64,000 nucleotides of DNA, taken from assembly GCA_903848645.1 (NCBI GenBank), contig CAINGU010000087.1, positions 62,001 through 126,000 on the forward strand. Direction: 5' to 3'. This document shows positions 56,077 through 64,000 of this stretch, one piece after another; position 1 is the first letter of the stretch, and each line of letters starts with the position of its first letter. The notes under the pieces were generated by a model, which was given only the letters and a program-made list of their open reading frames with translations, had not been told where the DNA came from and searched no databases. The translations under genes and the position numbers were made by a program. This DNA is from an uncultured cyanobacterium. Lineage in GTDB: Bacteria > Cyanobacteriota > Cyanobacteriia > Cyanobacteriales > Nostocaceae.

Positions 56077-57261
56077 TTATCTATCAACAGAACCCATGAT
56101 TACGTCAATACTACCGAGAATAACCACGATATCTGCAACTTTCATTCCCCGCAGTAAATGAGGAAGAATTTGCAAGTTGTTGAAATCTGCGGCGCGGATT
56201 TTCCAACGCCAAGGGAAAACATTATTTTCACCTACTAAATAAATTCCCAGTTCTCCTTTTCCACTTTCAACGCGGGAGTAAATTTCACCTTTGGGAACTT
56301 TAAAAGTAGGAGAAACTTTTTTAGCTACAAATTGATAATCAAAAGCATCCCATTCCGATTTTTTCCCAGCCATTATCCGCTTGGCTTCCAGGTTTTCATA
56401 GGGACCACCGGGTAAGCCAGCAATAGCTTGACGAATGATTTTGACAGATTCGCGCATTTCTCGCATCCGTACCATGTAACGGGCAAGACAATCACCAACA
56501 GTTTCCCACTGAACATCCCAATCGAAATCATCGTAACATTCGTAGTGGTCAACTTTTCGCAAGTCCCATTTCACCCCAGAAGCGCGTAACATTGGACCAG
56601 AAAGTCCCCAGTTAATAGCTTCTTCACGGGTAATAGTTCCCAAACCCTCAATGCGGCGGCGGAAAATCGGGTTATTGGTAACTAGGCGTTCATATTCATC
56701 CACTTTGGGGATAAAGTAGTCACAGAAATCTAAACACTTATCTACCCAACCATAGGGTAAATCCGCAGCGACACCACCCACGCGGAAATAGTTGTGATTA
56801 ACCATGCGGTAGCCAGTGGCGGCTTCCCACAGATCATAAATCATTTCCCGTTCCCGGAATTGATAAAAGAAGGGTGTTTGTGCGCCCACGTCAGCAAGAA
56901 ATGGACCAAACCATAATAGGTGGTTCGCAATGCGGTTTAGTTCCAGCATAATCACGCGGATATAGCTGGCGCGTTTGGGAACGGTGATACCTGCTAATTT
57001 TTCCGGCGCGTTGACTGTTACCGCTTCGTTAAACATCCCCGCAGCGTAGTCCCAACGGCTGACGTAGGGGACGTACATGATTGTAGTCCGGCTTTCGGCA
57101 ATTTTCTCCATTCCTCGGTGTAGATAGCCAATGACTGGTTCACAGTCAACGACATCTTCACCATCTAATGTCATAATTAAACGCAAAACCCCGTGCATTG
57201 ATGGGTGGTGAGGTCCCATATTTAGCACCATTGGTTCAGTGCGGGTTTCGATTCTACTCAT
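56077..57261 (-). CDS. ndhH: NAD(P)H-quinone oxidoreductase subunit H
   Basis: A 394-residue subunit of the peripheral arm of photosynthetic NDH-1, related to the large subunit of NiFe hydrogenases but lacking the nickel-binding cysteines. The N-terminus ([40 protein letters not shown]) and the C-terminal end ([20 protein letters not shown] and SVDR) match cyanobacterial NdhH over full length. It forms part of the quinone-binding site. The gene stands alone, as is common in cyanobacteria, with about 550 bp upstream. Confidence 0.96.
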   Translation of the reverse strand: MSRIETRTEPMVLNMGPHHPSMHGVLRLIMTLDGEDVVDCEPVIGYLHRGMEKIAESRTTIMYVPYVSRWDYAAGMFNEAVTVNAPEKLAGITVPKRASYIRVIMLELNRIANHLLWFGPFLADVGAQTPFFYQFREREMIYDLWEAATGYRMVNHNYFRVGGVAADLPYGWVDKCLDFCDYFIPKVDEYERLVTNNPIFRRRIEGLGTITREEAINWGLSGPMLRASGVKWDLRKVDHYECYDDFDWDVQWETVGDCLARYMVRMREMRESVKIIRQAIAGLPGGPYENLEAKRIMAGKKSEWDAFDYQFVAKKVSPTFKVPKGEIYSRVESGKGELGIYLVGENNVFPWRWKIRAADFNNLQILPHLLRGMKVADIVVILGSIDVIMGSVDR

Positions 57262-57811
57262 AGATTTGCTGTTCTCCCGTTGTGGATGTTGTGAATTGAC
57301 CCGCTAAGATTAACCTGCCACGATTGTTATTGTCTGCCAAAATTTAGCTTATAGGGATAATTTCTAGATTATCTCTACAAGGTGACGTTGGAGAGAAGAT
57401 AGCAGAGTCGGTTTTGTACTTGATGTTTTATTTTGTGTAGCTACTTCAATTATTATAGGGACGCTTGATATATCAGGGATTGAGAATCTGGAATTTTTTC
57501 ATGTACTTGGGGTTCTGGGAATGGGGTGAAATATTCACGTATCAGATGACTAATCTAAAATTGTATCAATGGCTTGGTGATTTTACTGGTAGTTAAGATA
57601 GATTTAATTTATAATTACTCTAATTAATATCTATGGTTAAAATAATAGCCCAGGCGAATATAATATTGCTCCGCAACGCCAAGGGCGAACGCGGCTACAC
57701 AAACAAAGTCCGCCTGCGCGGACTAAAATCATAAATATTTAAGAACCCACGAAGGTGGGTTTCGTTTGTGTAGATGCGGTTTCTAACCGCCATATCCATT
57801 GTGGTTAAATT
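57262..57811. other. Divergent region with dispersed hairpin repeat
   Basis: About 550 bp between divergent ndhH and the restriction-modification gene. The first 380 bp are AT-rich promoter DNA without clear boxes. At about 57655-57795 is a dispersed repeat: GCGGCTACACAAACAAAGTC and AGTCCGCCTGCGCGGACT, then AACCCACGAAGGTGGGTTTC and GTTTGTGTAG, so its parts fold on each other. Pieces of it are shared with the interior of the 195-bp element at 48814-49008. Confidence 0.6.
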
Positions 57812-60800
57812 ATGAATTATTTGCAAGTTTATTTTCAGGAAGTTAATCAAGTTTATCAAGGACAAAATTCTACTGAACATAGTTATCGTCCTGCTTTGAA
57901 GAAGTTAATGGAGTCTTTGGATTCTGGTATTCAAGCTATTAATGAACCGAAAAGAATTGTTTGTGGTGCGCCGGATTTTGTGGTAAGAAATGGTGTTTTA
58001 GATGTTGGTCATATTGAAGCTAAAGATATTGGTGTTTCTCTCAAGAAGGTGGAAAAAACTGCCCAAATGGGGCGTTATTTTCCTTTGGGTAATTTGATTT
58101 TAACTGATTATTTAGAATTTCGCTGGTATATTCAAGGAGAATTAAAATTAACTGCTTCTTTAGGAACAATTGATAAAAACAAAAAAATCAAAATTAATAA
58201 GGAAGGAATACGGGAAGTTGACCAACTTTTACGACAATTTTTATTAGCTAAAGTTCCCCAAATCACGACACCAAAATATTTAGCTAAATGTATGGCTGAT
58301 TTAGCTAAATCAATGAGATTTGCTATCAAAACGGCGTTAAATGATGTGGATAAAGGGGGAACTTTACGGGAACAGTTGGAATCATTTCAACGAGTATTAA
58401 TTAAGGACTTAACCGTCGAACAATTTGCGGATATGTACGCCCAAACTATTTGTTATGGGTTATTTTCAGCCAGATGTAATACTGATAATTCTCATATTTT
58501 TTCACGGGAAACAGCAGCTTTTAAATTACCGAAAACCAACCCATTTTTGAGGAGTATTTTTGGACAAATAGCTGGACCAGATTTAGATGATAGAATTAGT
58601 TGGGCTGTGGATAATTTAGCGAATATTCTCCAACAAACGGAAATGGCAGAAATTCTCCAAGATTTTGGTAAACGGACTCGCAGAGAAGATCCTGTTGTCC
58701 ATTTTTATGAAACGTTTTTGGCAGAATATGATCCGAAAATGCGGGAGTCAAGAGGGGTTTACTATACTCCTGAACCTGTGGTTAATTATATTGTCAAAAG
58801 TGTGGATTATATTCTCAAACATAAGTTTAATATTAGTAAGGGTTTAGCAGATTCTAAAAAGATTAAAATTCCCAATCCCAAGGGTGAGGGAACTATCGAA
58901 ACTCATCAAGTTTTGATTTTAGATCCTGCGGTGGGAACGGGAACTTTTATGCACAATATTATTAATTATATTTATGATGGTTTTAAATCTCAAAAAGGAA
59001 TATGGTCAAGTTACGTGAGTCAACATTTATTACCCCGATTATTTGGTTTTGAATTGTTGATGGCACCTTATACTGTAGCACATATGAAGTTAGGTTTACA
59101 GTTGCAAGAATTGGGTTATGATTTTAGTTCTGAGGAACGGTTAAGGATTTATTTAACTAATACATTACAAGAGGCTTTTCAGATTCCTCCTGCTGATGGT
59201 TTTATGAATAGGATTAGAGACGAAGCTGAAGCCGCAAAGGATGTAAAACAAGATGTTCCTGTGATGGTAATTTTAGGAAATCCTCCTTATTCTTATGAGT
59301 CTGTAAATACTGACCCTTGGATTGTGGGATTAGTTAGGGATTATTATCAAGTAGACGGAAAACCTTTAGGAGAAAGAAACCCGAAAGGATTATTAGATGA
59401 TTATGTAAAGTTTATCCGTTTTGCTCAACATCGAGTTTCAGAAACGGGTTATGGTATTGTGGCTTTAATTACGAATCATGGTTATTTAGATAATCCGACT
59501 TTTCGGGGAATGCGTCAAAATTTGATGCAAACTTTTGATGAGATTTATGTTTTAGATTTACATGGTAATAGCAAGAGAAAAGAAGTTTGTCCTGACGCTT
59601 CACAGGATAAAAATGTATTTGATATTCAGCAAGGTGTAGCAATCAGTATTTTTATTAAATATGAACATAGTCAGCAAAAATTAGCATCTGTTTATCATGC
59701 TGATTTATGGGGAGTTAGGGAAGTTTATGAAAATAAAGAGTTGGTTGGGGGTAAATATCATTGGTTAGGGGAAAATGACATTAGTTCGACTGATTGGAAA
59801 ATTGTCAAACCTGAAGCTAAATTTTATTTATTTAACCCTCAAAATACCAGTTTATCATCAGAGTATGAACAAGGATGGAAAGTTATTGATATCATGCTAG
59901 TCAATACTGCTGGTATAAAAACCCATCGAGATCATTTTGCTATTGATTTTGATCAAGAAAGTATTACTAAAAAATTTAGAGAATTGCGAGAAACTAATTT
60001 ATCTAATGAAGACTATACCAATAAATATAATATTCATGATAATCAAAATTGGCGATTAGATAAAGTCCGTCAATTAATTCGCTTAGATAATCAATGGAAA
60101 GATAAAATAATTAGTTGTTTATATCGTCCTTTCGATTGGCGTTACTGTTATTATAGTGATTTAATAATGGATAGACATAGACGAGAATTACTTGATCATG
60201 TTTTTAGAAAAGATAATTTATGTTTAGGTTTAGGTCGTCAAGGAATTGCTGTAAATGATCCTATCTGGTCTTTGGTATCAGTTGCTAATCAACCTATTGA
60301 TACTAATATTTTTAGAAGAGGTGGAGTTAATATTTTTCCTCTTTACCTTTACCCAACAAATACCCCAACTTTATTTGATTCTATACCAACTAACGCACCT
60401 GGAGGACGTAAACCCAATTTATCCCCAGAATTTATTACAGAATTTTCCCAAAAATTAGGCTTAGAATTTATTTTTGATGGAAAAGGAGATAAAACTAAAA
60501 CCTTTAGACCAGAGGACATTTTTAATTACATTTACGCTATTTTTCATTCTCCTAACTACCGTCAACGCTACGCCGAATTTTTAAAGATTGATTTTCCCCG
60601 TGTTCCTTTAACTTCCAATTCCGCACTTTTTTGGGAATTAGTGATCAAAGGTGATAAATTAGTAAAATATCATCTCATGAAAGCAACAGAAACAGAAATT
60701 TCTACTTATCCTATTCCTGGTTCTGATATTGTGGAACAAGTGAAATATAATGAAAATCATCAACAAATTTGGATAAATGCTGAACAGTATTTTGATCAAG

Positions 60801-61000
60801 TTCCCACTCAAATATGGAATTTCTATATTGGTGGTTATCAAGTTTGTCCAAAATGGCTGAAAGATAGAAAAGGGAGACAATTGAATTTTGATGATATTAG
60901 CCATTATCAAAATATTGTTTGTATAATATCGGAGACTGTAAAGATTATGGAAGATGTTGATAAAATCATTGATAAATATGGTGGTTTTCCGTTAGAATAG
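57812..61000 (+). CDS. Single-chain restriction-modification enzyme (type IIG/IIL-like)
   Basis: A 1062-residue protein. Near the N-terminus the nuclease motif PD-x13-ExK is present (P54-D55, E69, K71: GAPDFVVRNGVLDVGHIEAK). After a helical linker comes an N6-adenine methyltransferase: motif X GVYYTPEPVV (315-324), motif I DPAVGTGTF (371-379), motif IV NPPY (490-493). Residues about 650-1060 are the target-recognition part. The order nuclease-linker-methylase-specificity is that of type IIG/IIL enzymes such as MmeI; no helicase domain is present, unlike type ISP enzymes. No separate methylase or antirestriction gene is adjacent, as expected for a self-contained enzyme. The gene is intact. Confidence 0.88.
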   Translation: MNYLQVYFQEVNQVYQGQNSTEHSYRPALKKLMESLDSGIQAINEPKRIVCGAPDFVVRNGVLDVGHIEAKDIGVSLKKVEKTAQMGRYFPLGNLILTDYLEFRWYIQGELKLTASLGTIDKNKKIKINKEGIREVDQLLRQFLLAKVPQITTPKYLAKCMADLAKSMRFAIKTALNDVDKGGTLREQLESFQRVLIKDLTVEQFADMYAQTICYGLFSARCNTDNSHIFSRETAAFKLPKTNPFLRSIFGQIAGPDLDDRISWAVDNLANILQQTEMAEILQDFGKRTRREDPVVHFYETFLAEYDPKMRESRGVYYTPEPVVNYIVKSVDYILKHKFNISKGLADSKKIKIPNPKGEGTIETHQVLILDPAVGTGTFMHNIINYIYDGFKSQKGIWSSYVSQHLLPRLFGFELLMAPYTVAHMKLGLQLQELGYDFSSEERLRIYLTNTLQEAFQIPPADGFMNRIRDEAEAAKDVKQDVPVMVILGNPPYSYESVNTDPWIVGLVRDYYQVDGKPLGERNPKGLLDDYVKFIRFAQHRVSETGYGIVALITNHGYLDNPTFRGMRQNLMQTFDEIYVLDLHGNSKRKEVCPDASQDKNVFDIQQGVAISIFIKYEHSQQKLASVYHADLWGVREVYENKELVGGKYHWLGENDISSTDWKIVKPEAKFYLFNPQNTSLSSEYEQGWKVIDIMLVNTAGIKTHRDHFAIDFDQESITKKFRELRETNLSNEDYTNKYNIHDNQNWRLDKVRQLIRLDNQWKDKIISCLYRPFDWRYCYYSDLIMDRHRRELLDHVFRKDNLCLGLGRQGIAVNDPIWSLVSVANQPIDTNIFRRGGVNIFPLYLYPTNTPTLFDSIPTNAPGGRKPNLSPEFITEFSQKLGLEFIFDGKGDKTKTFRPEDIFNYIYAIFHSPNYRQRYAEFLKIDFPRVPLTSNSALFWELVIKGDKLVKYHLMKATETEISTYPIPGSDIVEQVKYNENHQQIWINAEQYFDQVPTQIWNFYIGGYQVCPKWLKDRKGRQLNFDDISHYQNIVCIISETVKIMEDVDKIIDKYGGFPLE

Positions 61001-61071
61001 AATGCTGCAAAAGTAGGGGTTTCGCAATGCTAAACCCCTACAATTAAATACTAATTACCAATAAGTTTATA

Positions 61072-61977
61072 ATGCAATCAGATTTACAAACACCCCTAGA
61101 TTTAGAAGAAATTGCTTTTTCCCATATTCCTGTTCTCAGTCAAGAAGTGATTACAGGTTTAAATATCCAACCTGGTGGAAATTATTTAGATTTAACCGTT
61201 GGTGGTGGTGGTCACAGTCGGTTAATATTAGAAACTGCTGAAGATGTGAAAATTACCGCAGTTGACCAAGACGAAGATGCTTTAAAAGCAGCAAAAGAGA
61301 ATTTAGCAGAATTTGGAGATAGAGTCAAATTTATTCATAGCAACTTTGCAAATTACCAATTTATCGAAAATAGTTATGATGGAATTTTAGCCGATTTAGG
61401 AGTAAGTTCCTACCATTTAGATAACCCAGAAAGAGGGTTTAGTTTTAGAAATAAAGCAAACTTAGATATGCGAATGAACCAACAACAATCACTCACCGCT
61501 GGAGATATTATAAATGAATGGGATGAAAAAGAACTAGCAGATATTTTCTTTAAATATGGTGAAGAGAGACTTTCGAGAAGAATAGCCAGGAGAATAGTTG
61601 AAAAACGCCCATTTAACACTACCACAGAATTAGCAAATGCGATCGCCTATTCCGTACCTCCTAAATACCGACATGGCAGAATTCACCCCGCAACCCGTGT
61701 TTTTCAAGCCTTGCGAATAGCAGTCAACGACGAATTAAAAGTCCTAGAAACCCTAATAGAAAAAGCCCCAACCGCCCTGATTCCTGACGGAAGAATAGCA
61801 ATAATCAGCTTTCACAGCTTAGAAGACCGACCAGTTAAACATGGTTTAAGAAATTCCCCCTCATTGCGAGTATTGACAAAAAAACCCATAATTGCCACAG
61901 AAGAAGAAATAAAAGAAAACCCCCGTTCTCGTTCTGCTAAATTGAGAATAGCAGAAAAGAAAAACATAGATAATTGA
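61072..61977 (+). CDS. rsmH: 16S rRNA (cytosine(1402)-N4)-methyltransferase
   Basis: A 301-residue methyltransferase (older name MraW) modifying C1402 in the decoding centre. Motifs: [36 protein letters not shown] with the SAM-binding glycines 44-47, [29 protein letters not shown] and the C-terminal [16 protein letters not shown]. Length is normal. In many bacteria rsmH heads the dcw division cluster; here it is alone, 70 bp after the restriction-modification gene and 80 bp before an aminopeptidase gene. Confidence 0.95.
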   Translation: MQSDLQTPLDLEEIAFSHIPVLSQEVITGLNIQPGGNYLDLTVGGGGHSRLILETAEDVKITAVDQDEDALKAAKENLAEFGDRVKFIHSNFANYQFIENSYDGILADLGVSSYHLDNPERGFSFRNKANLDMRMNQQQSLTAGDIINEWDEKELADIFFKYGEERLSRRIARRIVEKRPFNTTTELANAIAYSVPPKYRHGRIHPATRVFQALRIAVNDELKVLETLIEKAPTALIPDGRIAIISFHSLEDRPVKHGLRNSPSLRVLTKKPIIATEEEIKENPRSRSAKLRIAEKKNIDN

Positions 61978-62058
61978 TTTATAGCAGTTTTAATATACAG
62001 AAAGACTCACGCAAAATCTCTCTAAAACCTTCTTACCTTCCGCGAAAATTTCATTAAA

Positions 62059-63414
62059 ATGCAAACCACCCTTCGTCACCGTCGCCAAAAACTAGCAGAA
62101 ATCATAGACTTTCCCGCCGTTCTTTGGTCAGGTAGTAGCAGTCCCCGCAACTTCCCCGCCAATACCTTCCCCCACCGCGCCAATAGCCATTTCCTCTATT
62201 TTGCCGGAATTACCCTCGAAAATGCCGCCATTCGCCTAGAAAGTGGCAAGCTACAACTATTTATAGATGACCCCCACCCCAGTAGCGCCCTGTGGCATGG
62301 AGAAACCCCCAGCCGTGAAGAAATTGCTGCCAAAATAGGCGCAGATGAAGCCAGAACTATGGGAGAATTAGGAAATTATTTAGAAAATGCGGCAACTTTG
62401 CCCGGACAAGATGCAACTACTTGGACACAGCAAACACAATTTTTAAATCGCCGGATTTCACCAAAAAATCAACGGTCAGGAATTGATTTAGAACTAGCCA
62501 AAGCCATTGTTTCTTTGCGGCTTACCCACGACGCAGCAGCATTAGTAGAATTACGTAAAGCCGCGAATGTGAGTGTAACGGCACACAAAGCCGGAATGGC
62601 TGCAACTTCTTCAGCTAAACTAGAAGCAGAAGTACGCGCCGCAATGGAAGCAGTCATTATGGGTCAAAATATGACCACTGCTTACACCAGTATTGTTACA
62701 GTTCATGGCGAAGTTTTACACAATAATCATTATTACCACTCTCTGCAACCAGGAGATTTACTTTTAGCTGACGTGGGTGCAGAAACAGAGACTGGTTGGG
62801 CTGCGGATATTACCCGGACTTGGCCTGTTTCTGGTAAGTTTTCATCTACCCAAAGAGACATTTATGATATTGTTTTAGCTGCCCATGATGCTTGTATTCA
62901 AAACATAGCTCCTGGTGTAGAATATGCAGAAATTCATCTATTAGCAGCGACTGTCATTGCTGAAGGTTTAGTAGATTTAGGAATTTTGCAAGGTAAACCA
63001 GAAGATTTGGTAAAAATGGATCTTCATGCTTTATTTTTTCCCCACGGAATTGGGCATCTTTTAGGTTTAGATGTTCATGATATGGAAGATTTAGGAGACA
63101 TTGCCGGTTATGATCAAGGAAGAAGTAGAAGTAGCCGTTTTGGTTTAAGTTATCTGCGGTTAAATCGTCCCTTACTTGCGGGAATGTTAGTGACAATTGA
63201 ACCGGGATTTTACCAAGTTCCCGCAATTTTAAATGATCCAAAAACTCGTTCACAATATCAATATTTAGTCAATTGGGAACGGTTAGCACAATTTGCAGAT
63301 GTGCGGGGAATTCGCATTGAGGATGATGTATTAGTTACAGAATCAGGAAGTGAAGTTTTAACAGCCGCATTACCAAATCAAGCCAGTGCTATTGAAGATT
63401 TAGTTGGTTATTAA
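62059..63414 (+). CDS. Aminopeptidase P family protein (Xaa-Pro aminopeptidase)
   Basis: A 451-residue M24 metallopeptidase with an N-terminal aminopeptidase-P domain (about 1-135) and the pita-bread catalytic domain. The five metal ligands are in place: D238 (LLADVGAE), D250 (AADITRTW), H333 (FPHGIGHLLGLDVHD), E381 (TIEPGFY) and E421 (RIEDD). It removes N-terminal residues preceding proline, cytosolic. It follows rsmH on the same strand. Full length, no oddities. Confidence 0.92.
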   Translation: MQTTLRHRRQKLAEIIDFPAVLWSGSSSPRNFPANTFPHRANSHFLYFAGITLENAAIRLESGKLQLFIDDPHPSSALWHGETPSREEIAAKIGADEARTMGELGNYLENAATLPGQDATTWTQQTQFLNRRISPKNQRSGIDLELAKAIVSLRLTHDAAALVELRKAANVSVTAHKAGMAATSSAKLEAEVRAAMEAVIMGQNMTTAYTSIVTVHGEVLHNNHYYHSLQPGDLLLADVGAETETGWAADITRTWPVSGKFSSTQRDIYDIVLAAHDACIQNIAPGVEYAEIHLLAATVIAEGLVDLGILQGKPEDLVKMDLHALFFPHGIGHLLGLDVHDMEDLGDIAGYDQGRSRSSRFGLSYLRLNRPLLAGMLVTIEPGFYQVPAILNDPKTRSQYQYLVNWERLAQFADVRGIRIEDDVLVTESGSEVLTAALPNQASAIEDLVGY

Positions 63415-63433
63415 TATAACATAATTTCCCAAT

Positions 63434-63491
63434 GTAGGGTGGGCAATGCCCACCTTATGGTATATTTTCAAAATTAAATATTAGTCCTATA
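63434..63491. repeat. Partial copy of the 127-bp inverted-repeat element
   Basis: GTAGGGTGGGCAATGCCCAC is followed by an AT-rich stretch ending AAATATTAGTCCTATA, matching the GC palindrome and right end of the element at 30253-30379. The left half is missing. It lies 37 bp before the last gene. Confidence 0.7.
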
Positions 63492-63528
63492 TTATGCTAA
63501 AATAATTGTTTTAAATAATTGCCAAATC

Positions 63529-64000
63529 ATGAACAAAAACCCGATAGCATTTATATTTACCAGCATGATTATCAGCTTAGGATTTTTACCATCCTTAGCA
63601 CAAGCAAAACAGCCTGTTTCTGATACCCAAGTTGCCGCAATGGTAGAAGCTTTGCGACTAGCTGCACCCCAAACAAAAAAGCGCAATGATGGATATTATA
63701 GCGAATGGCAAGTTAAACCAGCAACTCTCAAAGGTTGGACAAAAACTTGTCTGAAGAAGGAATTAACACCGACTCAGTTTGAAAATGATCCCAAAGTAGC
63801 CCGTCAAGTTATTTCTTGTATTACTAAACGGGAGTTAAATCAGCAATTTGTAGCGACTAAAAATAATGAAGATAGTGCTGTGCGTGATGTTGCTTGTTGG
63901 TGGATGACTGGTAACTATATAGGTTGTGATAAAGGCTTTACTGCTGATTATGTGCAGAAGGTAGTTCGCTTTTACAAGCAAGAAATTGCCAAACCAGCAG
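63529..64000 (+). CDS. Secreted protein of unknown function, 3' end beyond window
   Basis: The frame is open from the ATG at 63529 to the window edge, 157 residues so far. A signal peptide is clear: MNKNPIAFIFTSMIISLGFL followed by PSLAQAK, cleavage near AQA-K. The mature part has regularly spaced Cys residues (TKTCLKKELTP, ISCITKREL, VACWWMTGNYIGCDKGF), suggesting disulfides outside the cytoplasm, and a WWMTGNY segment. I do not recognise the family; it could be a small cyanobacterial periplasmic protein nearly complete at the edge. Confidence 0.72.
   Translation, partial: MNKNPIAFIFTSMIISLGFLPSLAQAKQPVSDTQVAAMVEALRLAAPQTKKRNDGYYSEWQVKPATLKGWTKTCLKKELTPTQFENDPKVARQVISCITKRELNQQFVATKNNEDSAVRDVACWWMTGNYIGCDKGFTADYVQKVVRFYKQEIAKPA

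Noticed and set aside
57812-61000. BREX PglX or type ISP enzyme
   Set aside because: No helicase domain for ISP, and no BREX partner genes in the 6 kb on either side.

Overview
The window is chromosomal DNA of a filamentous cyanobacterium, most probably a Nostocales member (Anabaena/Nostoc/Dolichospermum type). The evidence is the oxygenic-photosynthesis gene content (ndhF, ndhH, RbcR, cyanobacterial MinC/D/E, the WCGLC thioredoxin), the very frequent HIP1 octamer GCGATCGC, low-to-moderate GC, and many short tandem repeats and small dispersed repeats of the kind described from Nostoc and Anabaena. The genus is an inference; no rRNA or tRNA gene was seen.

Layout. 1-10.1 kb: a PIN toxin/antitoxin pair cut by the window edge, a DUF362 protein, a permease/TIGR03943/Ig-like-propeller cluster of probable metal or envelope function, a coiled-coil protein, the small ribosomal gene rpsU and, on the minus strand, the succinate dehydrogenase flavoprotein. 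10.7-15.6 kb: a three-gene block of DUF928 secreted protein, CHASE2-cyclase-PilZ-like receptor and a TpsB/ShlB outer-membrane transporter. 15.7-22.4 kb: a folate/biopterin transporter, Glu/Leu dehydrogenase, glycosyltransferase, Ctp protease and a YdcF-like protein. 22.4-26.3 kb is an accessory stretch: an orphan antitoxin, a secreted protein joining a VHL-beta-like domain to a CAP domain, a DUF433/DUF5615 toxin-antitoxin pair, a DUF29 protein and a gene split by a short-repeat insertion. 26.3-30.2 kb: a DUF1537 kinase and the minCDE division-site operon. 30.5-40.9 kb: MuiA-like protein, two LysR regulators (the second is RbcR), a decayed PIN toxin pair, ndhF, TrxC-like thioredoxin, an NnrU/Z-ISO-family membrane protein, and a thioredoxin-like [2Fe-2S] protein. 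41.2-51.5 kb: an atypical Dps, carB, a group 2 sigma factor, DUF760, a MutT-type hydrolase, an aldo/keto reductase remnant and a membrane-anchored subtilase. 51.5-64 kb: AlkB, a PAS histidine kinase, thiD, ndhH, a single-chain restriction-modification enzyme, rsmH, an aminopeptidase P family protein and the start of a secreted protein.

Most of the window is ordinary housekeeping and photosynthetic-electron-transport gene content in short, mostly single-gene transcription units. The notable layer is repeat biology. At least three miniature inverted-repeat families can be defined by their ends, including a TA-flanked family with three copies and a 195-bp element with a TTA target duplication. 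Short tandem repeats enter coding sequence (carB, the thioredoxin C-terminus) or touch start codons (mutT), and a small dispersed repeat supplies an in-frame stop. Several toxin-antitoxin loci are in different stages of decay. The best protein-level candidates for follow-up are the VHL-like/CAP fusion, the CHASE2 cyclase with a non-canonical substrate-specifying residue beside a TpsB with no visible TpsA, and the Dps whose ferroxidase aspartates are replaced by Asn and His.
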